From assembly GCF_026250525.1 (NCBI RefSeq), contig NZ_CP111043.1:62001-126000 (forward strand): 64,000 nucleotides of DNA, written 5' to 3'. The notes under the pieces are model-generated. The model was given only the letters and a program-made list of their open reading frames with translations, searched no databases and had not been told where the DNA came from. The translations under genes and the position numbers were made by a program. Source of the DNA: Chondrinema litorale (GTDB lineage Bacteria > Bacteroidota > Bacteroidia > Cytophagales > Flammeovirgaceae). This document shows, in pieces, positions 8,309 to 18,749 of this stretch (its first letter is position 1; each line of letters starts with the position of its first letter).

Positions 8309-9258
8309 AAATAGTATTCATCTTCTTTTGTTCCAATTAATTCTATTCTTTCAATCAGACCGATATGCTCTTTTTTCTCAACTATACTAAAGTATTGAAA
8401 CCCCAGACTTAAATAAAAAACTGGAATAGCGAAAAATAATCCAATTGTTCCTAATACTGTTGAGATTAAAGTAATTAAACTCAGGTATTCATTATTTGAA
8501 GCAGCTAGAGGATCAAGTGTATTAATGGTTGTAACAAAATTCACTATGTACATCGGTATGTAGAATATCATATTGATGAAATACATAATTATTGAACTTA
8601 CCATTAAAATACCAAAAGTTGATAACCAATTACCTCTAATGAGCGAAAAAGCTCTTTGAATTGCGACAATAGGGTTTACATTTTCTGTCATCTGAATGAT
8701 GAATATTAAAGAGCAAGGTATTAACAGATATATAAATGCAAAAAATGCCAACATACCAACAAACCAACCTCCATTAAAAAAGCCTATTGCAGTAATTAAA
8801 GCAAATAACACAAAAACACTTCCTCCTATTATCGCTATTGTTAGTAACTGACCAAGTGCCACAGAAATAAAATCTCTTTTTACATATTTCCATACAAGTT
8901 CAAAACTTATATTTTTTCCATGCTCTGGATATAGCAATAAGTATCTATAAGTAACAGCAATTACAGCTATCAACCCGATAAATTGTATCAGAACTCCATT
9001 AAGCATGTATGTGCTAAAGTTCTCTGGAAGCATGGAAAAAGGGCCTGCAACAACATTAGCACTCGGATTTAGCATCATACTCATAAATTCTGACATAAAG
9101 ATTCCGCTTAAAATCGAAGAAATCAGAATAAATGGCCCAGCGATAAAAATCAAAGACTTTATAAATGGAGTAAAATTCTCTTTTATAAATTCGATAGAAA
9201 TTGAAACATTCGTTCCAAAGTCTCTAATCTTTCTTAGGTCTATTTTTGAGTTATTCAT
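8305..9258 (-). CDS. Polytopic membrane protein of the SpoIIM-linked operon
   Basis: The protein has 317 residues with about six hydrophobic spans (roughly 32-55, 88-112, 135-160, 165-192, 210-235, 258-285), separated by short polar loops. After the cytoplasmic N-terminus (DFGTNVSISIEFIKENF) it has R-A-F-S-L-I-R-G-N-W near the fifth segment, a motif seen in a loose family of bacterial membrane proteins that includes the glycerophosphodiester-phosphodiesterase membrane domain. No catalytic domain is visible. It overlaps the upstream SpoIIM gene by 8 bases and the downstream DUF4129 gene by 4, and so sits in the middle of a tightly coupled operon. Probably a partner of the other two; specific role unknown. 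Confidence 0.7.
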   Translation of the reverse strand: MNNSKIDLRKIRDFGTNVSISIEFIKENFTPFIKSLIFIAGPFILISSILSGIFMSEFMSMMLNPSANVVAGPFSMLPENFSTYMLNGVLIQFIGLIAVIAVTYRYLLLYPEHGKNISFELVWKYVKRDFISVALGQLLTIAIIGGSVFVLFALITAIGFFNGGWFVGMLAFFAFIYLLIPCSLIFIIQMTENVNPIVAIQRAFSLIRGNWLSTFGILMVSSIIMYFINMIFYIPMYIVNFVTTINTLDPLAASNNEYLSLITLISTVLGTIGLFFAIPVFYLSLGFQYFSIVEKKEHIGLIERIELIGTKEDEYYL

Positions 9259-10222
9259 TATTAAAATCTGTTACCTTTTTAGCCAGTTGTTGAGGATAAA
9301 ACACAAAATAATATATAACAAAAGCAGCTGAAATTAATATAATACCCAGTTTTACTATGGTCGGAGATTCAGTTAATCGAGTAACAAATCCTTCTAAAAA
9401 ACCGGCTATAATAAATAGCGGAACTAGGCCTACAATAATTTTCACACCTCTTTTAGCTCCTTGCTTTAAAGCATACATTCTTGGGTAAGTCCCAGGAAAT
9501 AGCAAACTATTACCTAATACCATACCACTACCACCAGCAATTATAATCGACGAAATCTCTATAGTTCCATGAATCCAAATGCTTAAAACAGATTCAAACA
9601 AAAGTCCATATTTATAGAAAAAATACTGGAAACTGCCCAACATAATTCCGTTAGTAAACAACAAATAACCAGAGCCAATTGAAAAAAATATGCCTAATAC
9701 AAATACAAGAAAAGAAACCCTAACATTATTGAAAGTAATACCAAAAAACATGTCTAACTGCACCTGACTTTTGTAAACCGCCATAGGATCGTTTTTATTG
9801 ATATTCTCAATAGTCATGTTGACATAATAATCGCCTAAAATCAATCTTGGGAAATTCTCATCGTAGGCACTAGACAAAGCTCCAATTAGCACCGCAGCCA
9901 TAAAAATTAAGAAAGAGTACAAAAACTGTTTTCTAGACTCCCAAAATAAAAGTGGCAACTCATACATCCAGAAGGAAACAAATCTATTTGATTTAACTTT
10001 CTTGTTCTTGTAAATGGACTGATGCACCTTCATTGCCAAATGGTTGAGATAAGAAGTAGTTTGGCTCTGAGGATAAAAAGTTCTTGCGTAGGCAAGATCA
10101 TCAGTTATCTGTATGTATAAATTAGATACTTTATCAGGATCGTTTCTTTCGGCACTTGTAAGTAGTTTTTCAAACTGCTGCCATTTTTCTTTATTTTTCT
10201 TTACAAAAGCAGCTTCCCGCAT
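9251..10222 (-). CDS. Stage II sporulation protein M (SpoIIM/DUF95) family membrane protein
   Basis: The protein has 323 residues. The N-terminal 85 residues are a cytoplasmic helical region (REAAFVKKNKEKWQQFEKLL, then NLYIQITDDLAYARTFYPQS) typical of SpoIIM-family proteins in non-sporulating bacteria. About five membrane spans follow, containing FLYSFLIFMAAVLIGALSSA, an IWIHGTIEISSIIIAGGSG motif (the strongest SpoIIM signature: H-G-x-x-E-I-x-x-x-x-I-A-G), and a C-terminal FVIYYFVFYPQ. In Bacilli the family works in peptidoglycan hydrolysis during engulfment; its role in Bacteroidota is not established. It is the first gene of a coupled three-gene leftward operon, whose usual partners MoxR and DUF58 are not present here. 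Confidence 0.85.
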   Translation of the reverse strand: MREAAFVKKNKEKWQQFEKLLTSAERNDPDKVSNLYIQITDDLAYARTFYPQSQTTSYLNHLAMKVHQSIYKNKKVKSNRFVSFWMYELPLLFWESRKQFLYSFLIFMAAVLIGALSSAYDENFPRLILGDYYVNMTIENINKNDPMAVYKSQVQLDMFFGITFNNVRVSFLVFVLGIFFSIGSGYLLFTNGIMLGSFQYFFYKYGLLFESVLSIWIHGTIEISSIIIAGGSGMVLGNSLLFPGTYPRMYALKQGAKRGVKIIVGLVPLFIIAGFLEGFVTRLTESPTIVKLGIILISAAFVIYYFVFYPQQLAKKVTDFNNE

Positions 10223-10255
10223 ATATTAATTAAGTAAAAAATAGAAAATATTTTT

Positions 10256-12334
10256 TTATTCTGTTTTAGAATCTTTTGGATTTACATGATAGAGATTAAA
10301 CTCAACACGTCTATTCTTCTTTTTATCTTCTTCTGTAATCTCGTTTTCAATTAATGGTTGGCTACTACCTAAACCATATGCTTGTACTCTATCATTATCA
10401 AACAAACCATAAGAAATAATATAGTCTCTAATAACCTTAGCTCTCTCTAACGAAAGATTAAAATTATCTTCCGGATTACCATCAGAATCTGTATGACCTA
10501 CAATTTTAAGATTAAAATTTGGATGATCTGAGAGAAAATCGATAATTAAATGCAGGTTATTCTCCATAATGGGCTGTAAAGTGGAGCTCCCTTTTTCAAA
10601 ATCTATAGATTCAAATGAAATTGTGCTAGCAGCATCTGTTGCTTCAATGTCCATAGTTGTATCACCTTCCAAATAGAACACTTGCTCAATATCAAAGAAA
10701 TTATCTCCTTCAACAATAATTAAATAATTCCTTTTATCTATCAATTCAAATTCAAAAGAACCATCTGCATAAGTTTTTCGAGGGGCAACTTCGTCACCTT
10801 CGTCCATATCAATCACAGTAACTACTCCTTGAAAAACTTCACCAGTAGTAGGTTCAATTATTCTTCCTCTAAACTTCACCACACTATTTGGCTTGGCATC
10901 CATCGGTAATGGGAAAGATTGTAAATCTAAATTCTCTTCTTCAGGACCAACTGATTTGGCATAAAATAGCCATTTAGATTCAGAATCTATAGTAAAATAA
11001 AACTCATTCCCCTCACCATTTACCAAAGGCCCAACATTGTAGGGTTCCGTCCAGCTGTTTTCTACTCTATAAGTTTTAAAAATATCAAAATCACCAAAGT
11101 TCAACATATGACCATTTGATGAAAAATATAGTACATTATATTTTGGATGCGGATATGGGCTTACTTCACTATCTCTTGTATTAATTATTGGGCCAATGTT
11201 TTGGGCTTTTTCCCAGTCTCCAGTTTTTTGATCTTTAATTGAATAATAAATATCAGTTCCTCCAAAACCTCCTCTTCTACTTGAGGAAAAAAATAAGGTA
11301 TCACCACTAATCGAAAATGCTGGATGTGAGTCCCAAGCGTAACTATTTACATTAGCACCCAAGTTTTTAGGTTCACTCCAAACACTATCATTTTCTAGAT
11401 TGGTAATATATAAATCGCAATCACCTAGACCATCTTCACTATTACACCTTGCAAAAACTATATGCCGACCATCTCTACTCATACATGGTGAGCCTTCATT
11501 ATCTTCTGAATTTAATGCTTTAAAAGGCTCTGCTTTCCCCCACTCATCAAGAGCAATATCTTTCTTAGAAATATAAATATCTTCGTTTTGCCTTACGTTT
11601 CCGATATCTAGTTTATATCTAACTGTATCGATATTTCTACTAGAAGTAAAAATTATTAAATCGTCATATTCACCAGAAATCGTTAAGCCGTAATCATCAT
11701 AAGGAGAATTTACTCCATCTCCCATTTCAAGCATAATATCTTTGGGAGGCATTAAAGTATCTATTTGCTTACGTTTTTCAATTAAGCGATAATAATCTTC
11801 AATATCAGCATACAATACTTTATCGTAGTGGGCTATTGAATCGTAATAGTGCAATGCTTGCTGTAAGTCTCCCCTGTAATGCTTAATTAAAACTCTGTAA
11901 AGTTCTTTGGTAAGTTCCATTTGTCCTTGTGCTTCAGCAACTCTTGCTAGCATCCATACTTTATCCAAGTCATAGATGAAGTTTTTTATACCAAAATTGC
12001 TCACATAGTCATAGAGCTTAAGCATGAATTCATCCCACTGCTTATTACGCTTTAATCGCTCAATTTCTGCCAGTTTGGCAGGTTTGTAATAATCTACGAT
12101 TAAATTGATGTTTTTAAAATCAATTTTAGGTAATTCAAAAACAGAAGATGTATCAGTAGGTATAAATTTCTGTACACGTAAGGTCTTTTCTTTAACTTCA
12201 GGATCCTTTTTAGAATTAAGCTTCTTCTGTGAATACACCAATGTACTCATAGACAGGCTTAAAAGAATGATAAAGAAATATTTATGAATAAAATTCCCCA
12301 ACTTGATAATACTTTGTTCGACAAATAAAACCAT
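10256..12334 (-). CDS. TPR, PD40 propeller, CRD and OmpA-domain envelope protein (PorE-like)
   Basis: The protein has 692 residues with, in order: a signal peptide ending near SMSTLVYSQ; a helical TPR-like region (about 75-165); PD40/WD40-like beta-propeller repeats (about 200-470, with D-I-Y-I-S-K, GSPCMSRDGRHIVFARC, DLYITNL, SGDTLFFSSSRRGGFGGTDI and YNVLYFSSNGHM); a carboxypeptidase-regulatory-like domain (about 490-555); and a C-terminal OmpA peptidoglycan-binding domain (about 570-685, HTDSDG, N-x-x-L-S-x-x-R-A, N-R-R-V-E-F). This order and length match PorE of the type IX secretion system, which is believed to anchor the apparatus to peptidoglycan. The same architecture occurs in other proteins, so T9SS membership is an inference. 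Monocistronic. Confidence 0.8.
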   Translation of the reverse strand: MVLFVEQSIIKLGNFIHKYFFIILLSLSMSTLVYSQKKLNSKKDPEVKEKTLRVQKFIPTDTSSVFELPKIDFKNINLIVDYYKPAKLAEIERLKRNKQWDEFMLKLYDYVSNFGIKNFIYDLDKVWMLARVAEAQGQMELTKELYRVLIKHYRGDLQQALHYYDSIAHYDKVLYADIEDYYRLIEKRKQIDTLMPPKDIMLEMGDGVNSPYDDYGLTISGEYDDLIIFTSSRNIDTVRYKLDIGNVRQNEDIYISKKDIALDEWGKAEPFKALNSEDNEGSPCMSRDGRHIVFARCNSEDGLGDCDLYITNLENDSVWSEPKNLGANVNSYAWDSHPAFSISGDTLFFSSSRRGGFGGTDIYYSIKDQKTGDWEKAQNIGPIINTRDSEVSPYPHPKYNVLYFSSNGHMLNFGDFDIFKTYRVENSWTEPYNVGPLVNGEGNEFYFTIDSESKWLFYAKSVGPEEENLDLQSFPLPMDAKPNSVVKFRGRIIEPTTGEVFQGVVTVIDMDEGDEVAPRKTYADGSFEFELIDKRNYLIIVEGDNFFDIEQVFYLEGDTTMDIEATDAASTISFESIDFEKGSSTLQPIMENNLHLIIDFLSDHPNFNLKIVGHTDSDGNPEDNFNLSLERAKVIRDYIISYGLFDNDRVQAYGLGSSQPLIENEITEEDKKKNRRVEFNLYHVNPKDSKTE

Positions 12335-12821
12335 ATCCTAAACGCTTTATAGTCTGAGTATATTCGTCAACAGATGCTAAAAATCTGGAAACTATAAAAA
12401 AAACATACTTCAATTTTTTTAATTCCAATTTTAAAAAATTTCTGTGAACTCAAACATGCATATATATGACTGAAATCTTGTCAGAGTAAAAAAAATAAAA
12501 TTAAACAAGTATTTCAGCATTATTACATAGTAAAAAATAAATTTAAAAAGGATTGTTTGGCTATTTGTTAATATTAAAGTATAAATTGCCAGAAAAATAA
12601 TAAATCTAAAAAACACTGACAAATTACAGTGGCATACCTATTGTTTTTTAAAGCAATTTATAACTTGTGATTTTATTAATTTTAAATCGGATTAAGATTT
12701 TGATAAATATGCATCTCTTTTTGCTAAATATTCAATAATTTCTTTCTACCATTTATTAAAGTAACTAAAATTACCAAAAATATTTTGAAATAGGCCTTAA
12801 GGCATACAGAAGAGGAGCGAA
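12335..12821. other. 487-bp AT-rich intergenic region upstream of lon
   Basis: This region separates the divergent PorE-like and lon genes. I see no tRNA, no perfect TAnnTTTG promoter and no convincing coding frame. A 63-codon minus-strand frame at 12431-12622 consists of low-complexity Phe/Ile/Leu translation of A/T runs and is rejected. The last bases carry a Shine-Dalgarno-like AGAGGAGCG before the lon ATG. Confidence 0.5.
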
Positions 12822-12822
12822 A
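12808..12822 (+). promoter_or_regulatory. Shine-Dalgarno site of lon
   Basis: AGAGGAG, about 4 to 5 bases before the ATG at 12822, is a well-formed ribosome binding site. It is notable because most genes in the window have none, as expected for Bacteroidota. It fixes the start codon. Confidence 0.6.
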
Positions 12823-15284
12823 TGAAGGAAAAAAAGCCGATTCATACTTTTCACATGAGTGAAATAGCAGATATGGAATCTGACCAATTGATTCCAATTA
12901 TTCCTGGAGATGAGGAAGATGATACAACATATGTACATGGAGCAGAACTAGAACTGCCTTTGCTACCAATCAGAAATACTGTCTTATTTCCCGGAGTTGT
13001 AATTCCTATAACTGTAGGTCGTCAAAAATCTGTAAGACTTGTTAAAAAAGCTTATAAAGGTGATAAAACAATTGGGGTTATTGCTCAAAAAAACGCTCAA
13101 AGTGACGAGCCTGAAGAAAAAGACTTATATAGAGTTGGAACCATAGCAAAAATTCTAAAGCTTTTAGTTTTACCTGATGGTAATACAACTATTATTATAC
13201 AGGGCAGAAGTAAATTTGAACTGGTTGACATCATTAAGGAAACTCCTTACATGGTTGCAAAAGTTACTGTTCAAAAAGATAAATTCCCCTCTAAGAGCTC
13301 TAAGGAAACTAAAGCATTAGTTTCTTCACTTAAAGAAGCTGCTAGTAAAATATTAAAACTCAATCCTGAAATACCTCAGGAAGCACAGGTTGCTTTAGAC
13401 AATATAAGTAACCCAAGTTTTTTAATGTACTTTCTTTCTTCTAATATAAATGCTGATGTTAAAGACAAACAGGCATTATTAGAGCTTACCAATGGCAAAG
13501 AACGAGCTACAAGACTTTTAGAGCATATGCTAAAGGAAATTCAGATGCTCGAACTGAAGCAAGAAATACAAAGCAAAGTACATTCTGACATTGATCAGCA
13601 GCAAAGAGATTATTTTCTGCGTCAGCAGATGAAAGTGTTGCAAGATGAGCTAGGTATAGAAGGCCCTGACCAGGAAATTGAAAGTCTCAAATTAAAGGCT
13701 CAAAAGAAAAAATGGCCAGACGTAGTAAAAAAACATTTTGATAAAGAAATTTTAAAAGTAAGTAGAATTAACCCTGCTTCTGCAGAATACCCAATCTTAA
13801 TTAATTATTGTGAATTGCTGGTAGATTTACCATGGAGTGACCAAACTGTCGATAATTTTGATCTAGATAAGGCACAAAAAATTCTCGACAAAGACCATTA
13901 CGGTTTAGAAAAAGTAAAAGAAAGAATAATAGAATACCTCGCTGTTTTAAAATTAAAGCAAAACTTAAGAGGTCCAATTCTTTGTTTATATGGCCCTCCG
14001 GGTGTTGGTAAAACCTCTTTAGGTAGATCTATAGCACAGGCATTAAATCGTAAGTATGTAAGAATGTCTTTAGGTGGTGTAAGAGATGAAGCAGAAATAA
14101 GAGGACATAGAAAAACTTATGTGGGTGCAATGCCAGGTAGAATTCTTCAAAACCTTAAAAAGGTTGGCTCATCTAATCCTGTATTTATATTAGACGAAAT
14201 AGATAAAACTGGCTCAGATTTTAGAGGAGACCCATCTTCTGCCCTACTCGAAGTACTCGACCCAGAACAGAATAGCACTTTTGTAGATAACTATCTAGAA
14301 CTTGAGTACGATCTTTCTAAGATTCTTTTTATAGCTACCGCTAACTCTTTAGATACTATCCATCCTGCTTTGAGAGATAGAATGGAGATTATTGAAGTAA
14401 ATGGCTATACTTTGGAAGAAAAGATGGAAATAGCTAAAAAACACCTAATTCCAAAGCAGAGAAAAGATCATGGATTATCGGCAAAAGATGTTTCTTTTGA
14501 CAAAACTGGTTTACAAGCAGTAGTTGAAGGTTTTACTCGTGAGTCTGGTGTTCGTAGTCTTGAGAGACAAATCGGATCTATAATTCGAAACGTTGCTAAA
14601 TCTGTAGCAATGGAAAAAGAATACCAGAAAAAAATTACTCCAGCTCGTGTAGAAGAAATTCTTGGAACTCCTGTATTTGATAAAGAGATGTACCAAGATA
14701 ATGAGACTGCAGGTGTGGTAACTGGTCTTGCATGGACTTCTTCTGGTGGAGAAATTCTATTTATTGAATCAAGTCTGTATAAAGGCAAAGGAAAACTTAT
14801 TCTCTCTGGCCAATTAGGAGATGTAATGAAAGAATCTGCTACAGCAGCTTTATCTTTCCTCAAAACATTTGCTGAAGAATTAAAGCTAGACTATAAATTA
14901 TTTGACGATTACGATCTACACGTTCACGTTCCGGCAGGAGCTGTTCCGAAAGATGGACCGTCTGCAGGCATTACAATACTTACCTCTTTGGCTTCAGTAT
15001 TTACGCAAAGAAAAGTGAAAGCTAATTTGGCAATGACAGGTGAGATCACTTTAACTGGTCGTGTATTGCCAGTAGGTGGAATTAAAGAAAAATTACTTGC
15101 TGCCAGAAGAGCTGGAATGAAAGAACTGATTTTCTGTTCTAAAAACAAAAAGGATGTAGAAGAAATTGATGAAAGATATAGAAGTAATCTAAAAATCCAT
15201 TTTGTAGATCATGCCAGAGAAGTTTTAGATATAGCACTTTTAAAAACTAAAGTAGACAACCCTATCAAGTTTAATCAAAACTAA
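12822..15284 (+). CDS. lon: ATP-dependent protease Lon
   Basis: Lon degrades misfolded and regulatory proteins in the cytoplasm. The 820 residues are the usual length. The N-terminal substrate-binding domain (from about 45, ELPLLPIRNTVLFPGVVIPI) is preceded by an acidic tail. The AAA+ module has Walker A at 391-398 (GPPGVGKT), Walker B VFILDEIDK and the sensor region ALRDRMEIIEV. The protease domain has the catalytic Ser714 in KDGPSAG and Lys757 in GGIKEK, spaced as in E. coli Lon (43 residues apart), so it should be active. It is monocistronic and followed by a 15-bp inverted repeat that includes the stop codon and then by a strong terminator. Confidence 0.97.
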   Translation: MKEKKPIHTFHMSEIADMESDQLIPIIPGDEEDDTTYVHGAELELPLLPIRNTVLFPGVVIPITVGRQKSVRLVKKAYKGDKTIGVIAQKNAQSDEPEEKDLYRVGTIAKILKLLVLPDGNTTIIIQGRSKFELVDIIKETPYMVAKVTVQKDKFPSKSSKETKALVSSLKEAASKILKLNPEIPQEAQVALDNISNPSFLMYFLSSNINADVKDKQALLELTNGKERATRLLEHMLKEIQMLELKQEIQSKVHSDIDQQQRDYFLRQQMKVLQDELGIEGPDQEIESLKLKAQKKKWPDVVKKHFDKEILKVSRINPASAEYPILINYCELLVDLPWSDQTVDNFDLDKAQKILDKDHYGLEKVKERIIEYLAVLKLKQNLRGPILCLYGPPGVGKTSLGRSIAQALNRKYVRMSLGGVRDEAEIRGHRKTYVGAMPGRILQNLKKVGSSNPVFILDEIDKTGSDFRGDPSSALLEVLDPEQNSTFVDNYLELEYDLSKILFIATANSLDTIHPALRDRMEIIEVNGYTLEEKMEIAKKHLIPKQRKDHGLSAKDVSFDKTGLQAVVEGFTRESGVRSLERQIGSIIRNVAKSVAMEKEYQKKITPARVEEILGTPVFDKEMYQDNETAGVVTGLAWTSSGGEILFIESSLYKGKGKLILSGQLGDVMKESATAALSFLKTFAEELKLDYKLFDDYDLHVHVPAGAVPKDGPSAGITILTSLASVFTQRKVKANLAMTGEITLTGRVLPVGGIKEKLLAARRAGMKELIFCSKNKKDVEEIDERYRSNLKIHFVDHAREVLDIALLKTKVDNPIKFNQN

Positions 15285-15315
15285 CTAGAGGAACCTACTT
15301 TAGTTAGTTTTGATT
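15273..15315. repeat. 15-bp perfect inverted repeat spanning the lon stop codon
   Basis: Bases 15273-15287 are exactly complementary to 15301-15315 with a 13-base loop. The left arm contains the last codons and the TAA of lon (15282-15284). It is followed directly by a separate terminator hairpin. Confidence 0.8.
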
Positions 15316-15320
15316 TATAA

Positions 15321-15357
15321 AAAAGAGGAGATAATTAATTTATCTCCTCTTTTTTTT
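15321..15357 (+). terminator. Rho-independent terminator of lon
   Basis: A 13-bp stem (15321-15333 with 15341-15353), with GAGGAGATA on the left arm and TATCTCCTC on the right, ends in a run of T. The A run on its left side could also support termination of leftward transcripts. Confidence 0.9.
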
Positions 15358-15537
15358 ATTTGAAAATTATAGTCTAAAGTTAATTTAATTAACTTTTTCT
15401 TATCAAATCAGTTTAAGACTAGATAACTATTGCTATAATTCTATTAATATTATTTAAGTATTTTTTTAAATCTTTCATCTTAACACAAGATTTTTTAAAT
15501 TCTTTAGATTTTATTCTGAAACTAACAGACATCTGAT

Positions 15538-16359
15538 ATGGAAGATAATACTGTGCAAAGTTTTTCAGCTATACTGGAAAACCTGAATACCTATACTGCT
15601 ATATTTTCAATATTCTCATTTCTATTCTTAATTATTTGTTTAATCCTCCTGTTTAACATTCGCTCTAAGCTCAAAAGAGTAGCTTATGCTACAGATATAA
15701 AGGCCACAAATGAAAGTGTAGAAAGTGTAAAACTGAACTTTACAAAGCAGTTAGAGAAGTTTAAACACGATTTGATAACTGAAACTAATCAAGCAAAGAA
15801 TACTCATATAAAAGAAATGGAAGATTTAAAATCTCACCTTTCTAATTACAATCGAAACCTTTTTACAAGAAATACCTTTATGCTCGATGGTCTGCTAGAG
15901 CTCAACACTGCATACTCACAGTGGATTAACTACATGAAAAACATCTATTTCCCATCAATTACTGCGGATACCAGTTATTTCGAAGAGATTAAGAAAAATC
16001 TAAATAATTACAGAACAGCTTTCGGGGCAACATTAGATAATTTAACAGTAATCGCACTAGATAAAGAATTCTCTGATATGGGTAAAGTCTTAAAGAAAGA
16101 AACTCAGTTGTTAGAGAAATTAACAATGCAGAAATTGCTTAAACTCGAAAAACTGTGTATTAAGTATTCTATAATAATGGATACCGATAAAAATGCTGGA
16201 GTACTTAGAGAAGAAGAAAGGAAAAAACTTTTGCTAGAAGAAACTGAAGTTAAAAAAGAACATTTGGATGAGTTAGTAAATCAATACAAAAAAACCTTTC
16301 ATGTTTATAGTCAGTTTGCTTCGGGCTTAAATCAACAAGTTAACAATAGTATTTCTTAA
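15538..16359 (+). CDS. Membrane-anchored coiled-coil protein, unknown
   Basis: The protein has 273 residues. One membrane span occupies about 23-43 (FSFLFLIICLILLF), with a short N-terminal segment outside. The rest is cytoplasmic-type and strongly helical: a Lys/Glu-rich coiled coil from about 50 to 105 (ESVKLNFTKQLEKFKHD, then KEMEDLKSHLSNYN), a central region with Y-S-Q-W-I-N-Y-M-K-N, and a C-terminal helical segment with LLLEETEVKKEHLDELVNQY. No family is recognised. It is between lon and gyrB but with its own terminator, so no functional link can be drawn. The start ATG is unambiguous; no strong promoter motif is visible in the 250 bases before it. Confidence 0.75.
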   Translation: MEDNTVQSFSAILENLNTYTAIFSIFSFLFLIICLILLFNIRSKLKRVAYATDIKATNESVESVKLNFTKQLEKFKHDLITETNQAKNTHIKEMEDLKSHLSNYNRNLFTRNTFMLDGLLELNTAYSQWINYMKNIYFPSITADTSYFEEIKKNLNNYRTAFGATLDNLTVIALDKEFSDMGKVLKKETQLLEKLTMQKLLKLEKLCIKYSIIMDTDKNAGVLREEERKKLLLEETEVKKEHLDELVNQYKKTFHVYSQFASGLNQQVNNSIS

Positions 16360-16370
16360 ATTTTGCCATA

Positions 16371-16402
16371 AAAAAAAGCCTCTTTAAAAAGAGGCTTTTT
16401 TC
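16371..16402. terminator. Bidirectional terminator between the coiled-coil gene and gyrB
   Basis: Bases 16372-16385 pair with 16388-16401 (A6-GCCTC arm against GAGGC-T6 arm). A runs on the left and T runs on the right mean it works for the rightward gene and the leftward gyrB. Confidence 0.9.
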
Positions 16403-16421
16403 TTATATCAATTTTCACAAA

Positions 16422-18368
<1,947 letters not shown>

Positions 18369-18542
18369 TTAAATGTTAAGGGCGTAAAAATACAATTAAT
18401 CCCGAAATTGTAAAAGTAAAAAAAGCCAGTTTGTATTTATCTGAGTGATTGTATCGAAAAAAAAGCTACAACACATTATAAATACTACTTTTTAAATAAA
18501 TTGATTAAAAAAATATCTAAATTTTATATATAAAATATTTAA

Positions 18543-18749
18543 TTAAGCTTCATCATTTTGTAATAATGACGTTAAATCTTCTTCTGTTTTAATTAATCTT
18601 CCTTTGCAATAAGAAATGAGCCAATAAGCTCTTTTCACTTTCTCTGACAGATCGTCTACAGAAACAAGATCATCTTCTAAGGCATCTCTTATTTCTTCTA
18701 GCTCTGCCAAAGCCTCTTCATAATTTATGTTAGTTTCGTTTTTTTCCAT
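18543..18749 (-). CDS. xseB: Exodeoxyribonuclease VII small subunit
   Basis: The protein has 68 residues and begins with the conserved N-Y-E-E-A-L-A-E-L-E-E-I (INYEEALAELEEIRDALED) helix, followed by LVSVDDLSEKVKRAYWLISYCKGRL, which is the usual XseB signature (L-x-x-x-V-x-R-A-x-x-L-x-x-x-C-x-x-K/R-L). XseB binds XseA, several copies per large subunit, to form exonuclease VII, which degrades single-stranded DNA. It overlaps the end of xseA by 20 bases in the standard xseA-xseB order. The short length is normal for the family. Confidence 0.93.
   Translation of the reverse strand: MEKNETNINYEEALAELEEIRDALEDDLVSVDDLSEKVKRAYWLISYCKGRLIKTEEDLTSLLQNDEA

Noticed and set aside
12431..12622. 63-codon minus-strand frame upstream of lon
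   Set aside because: Low-complexity Phe/Ile/Leu translation of an A/T-rich region; no signal peptide logic and no other support.
14468..14863. 131-codon minus-strand frame inside lon
   Set aside because: Antisense to the Lon protease domain; composition follows from the opposite strand and no family is recognised.
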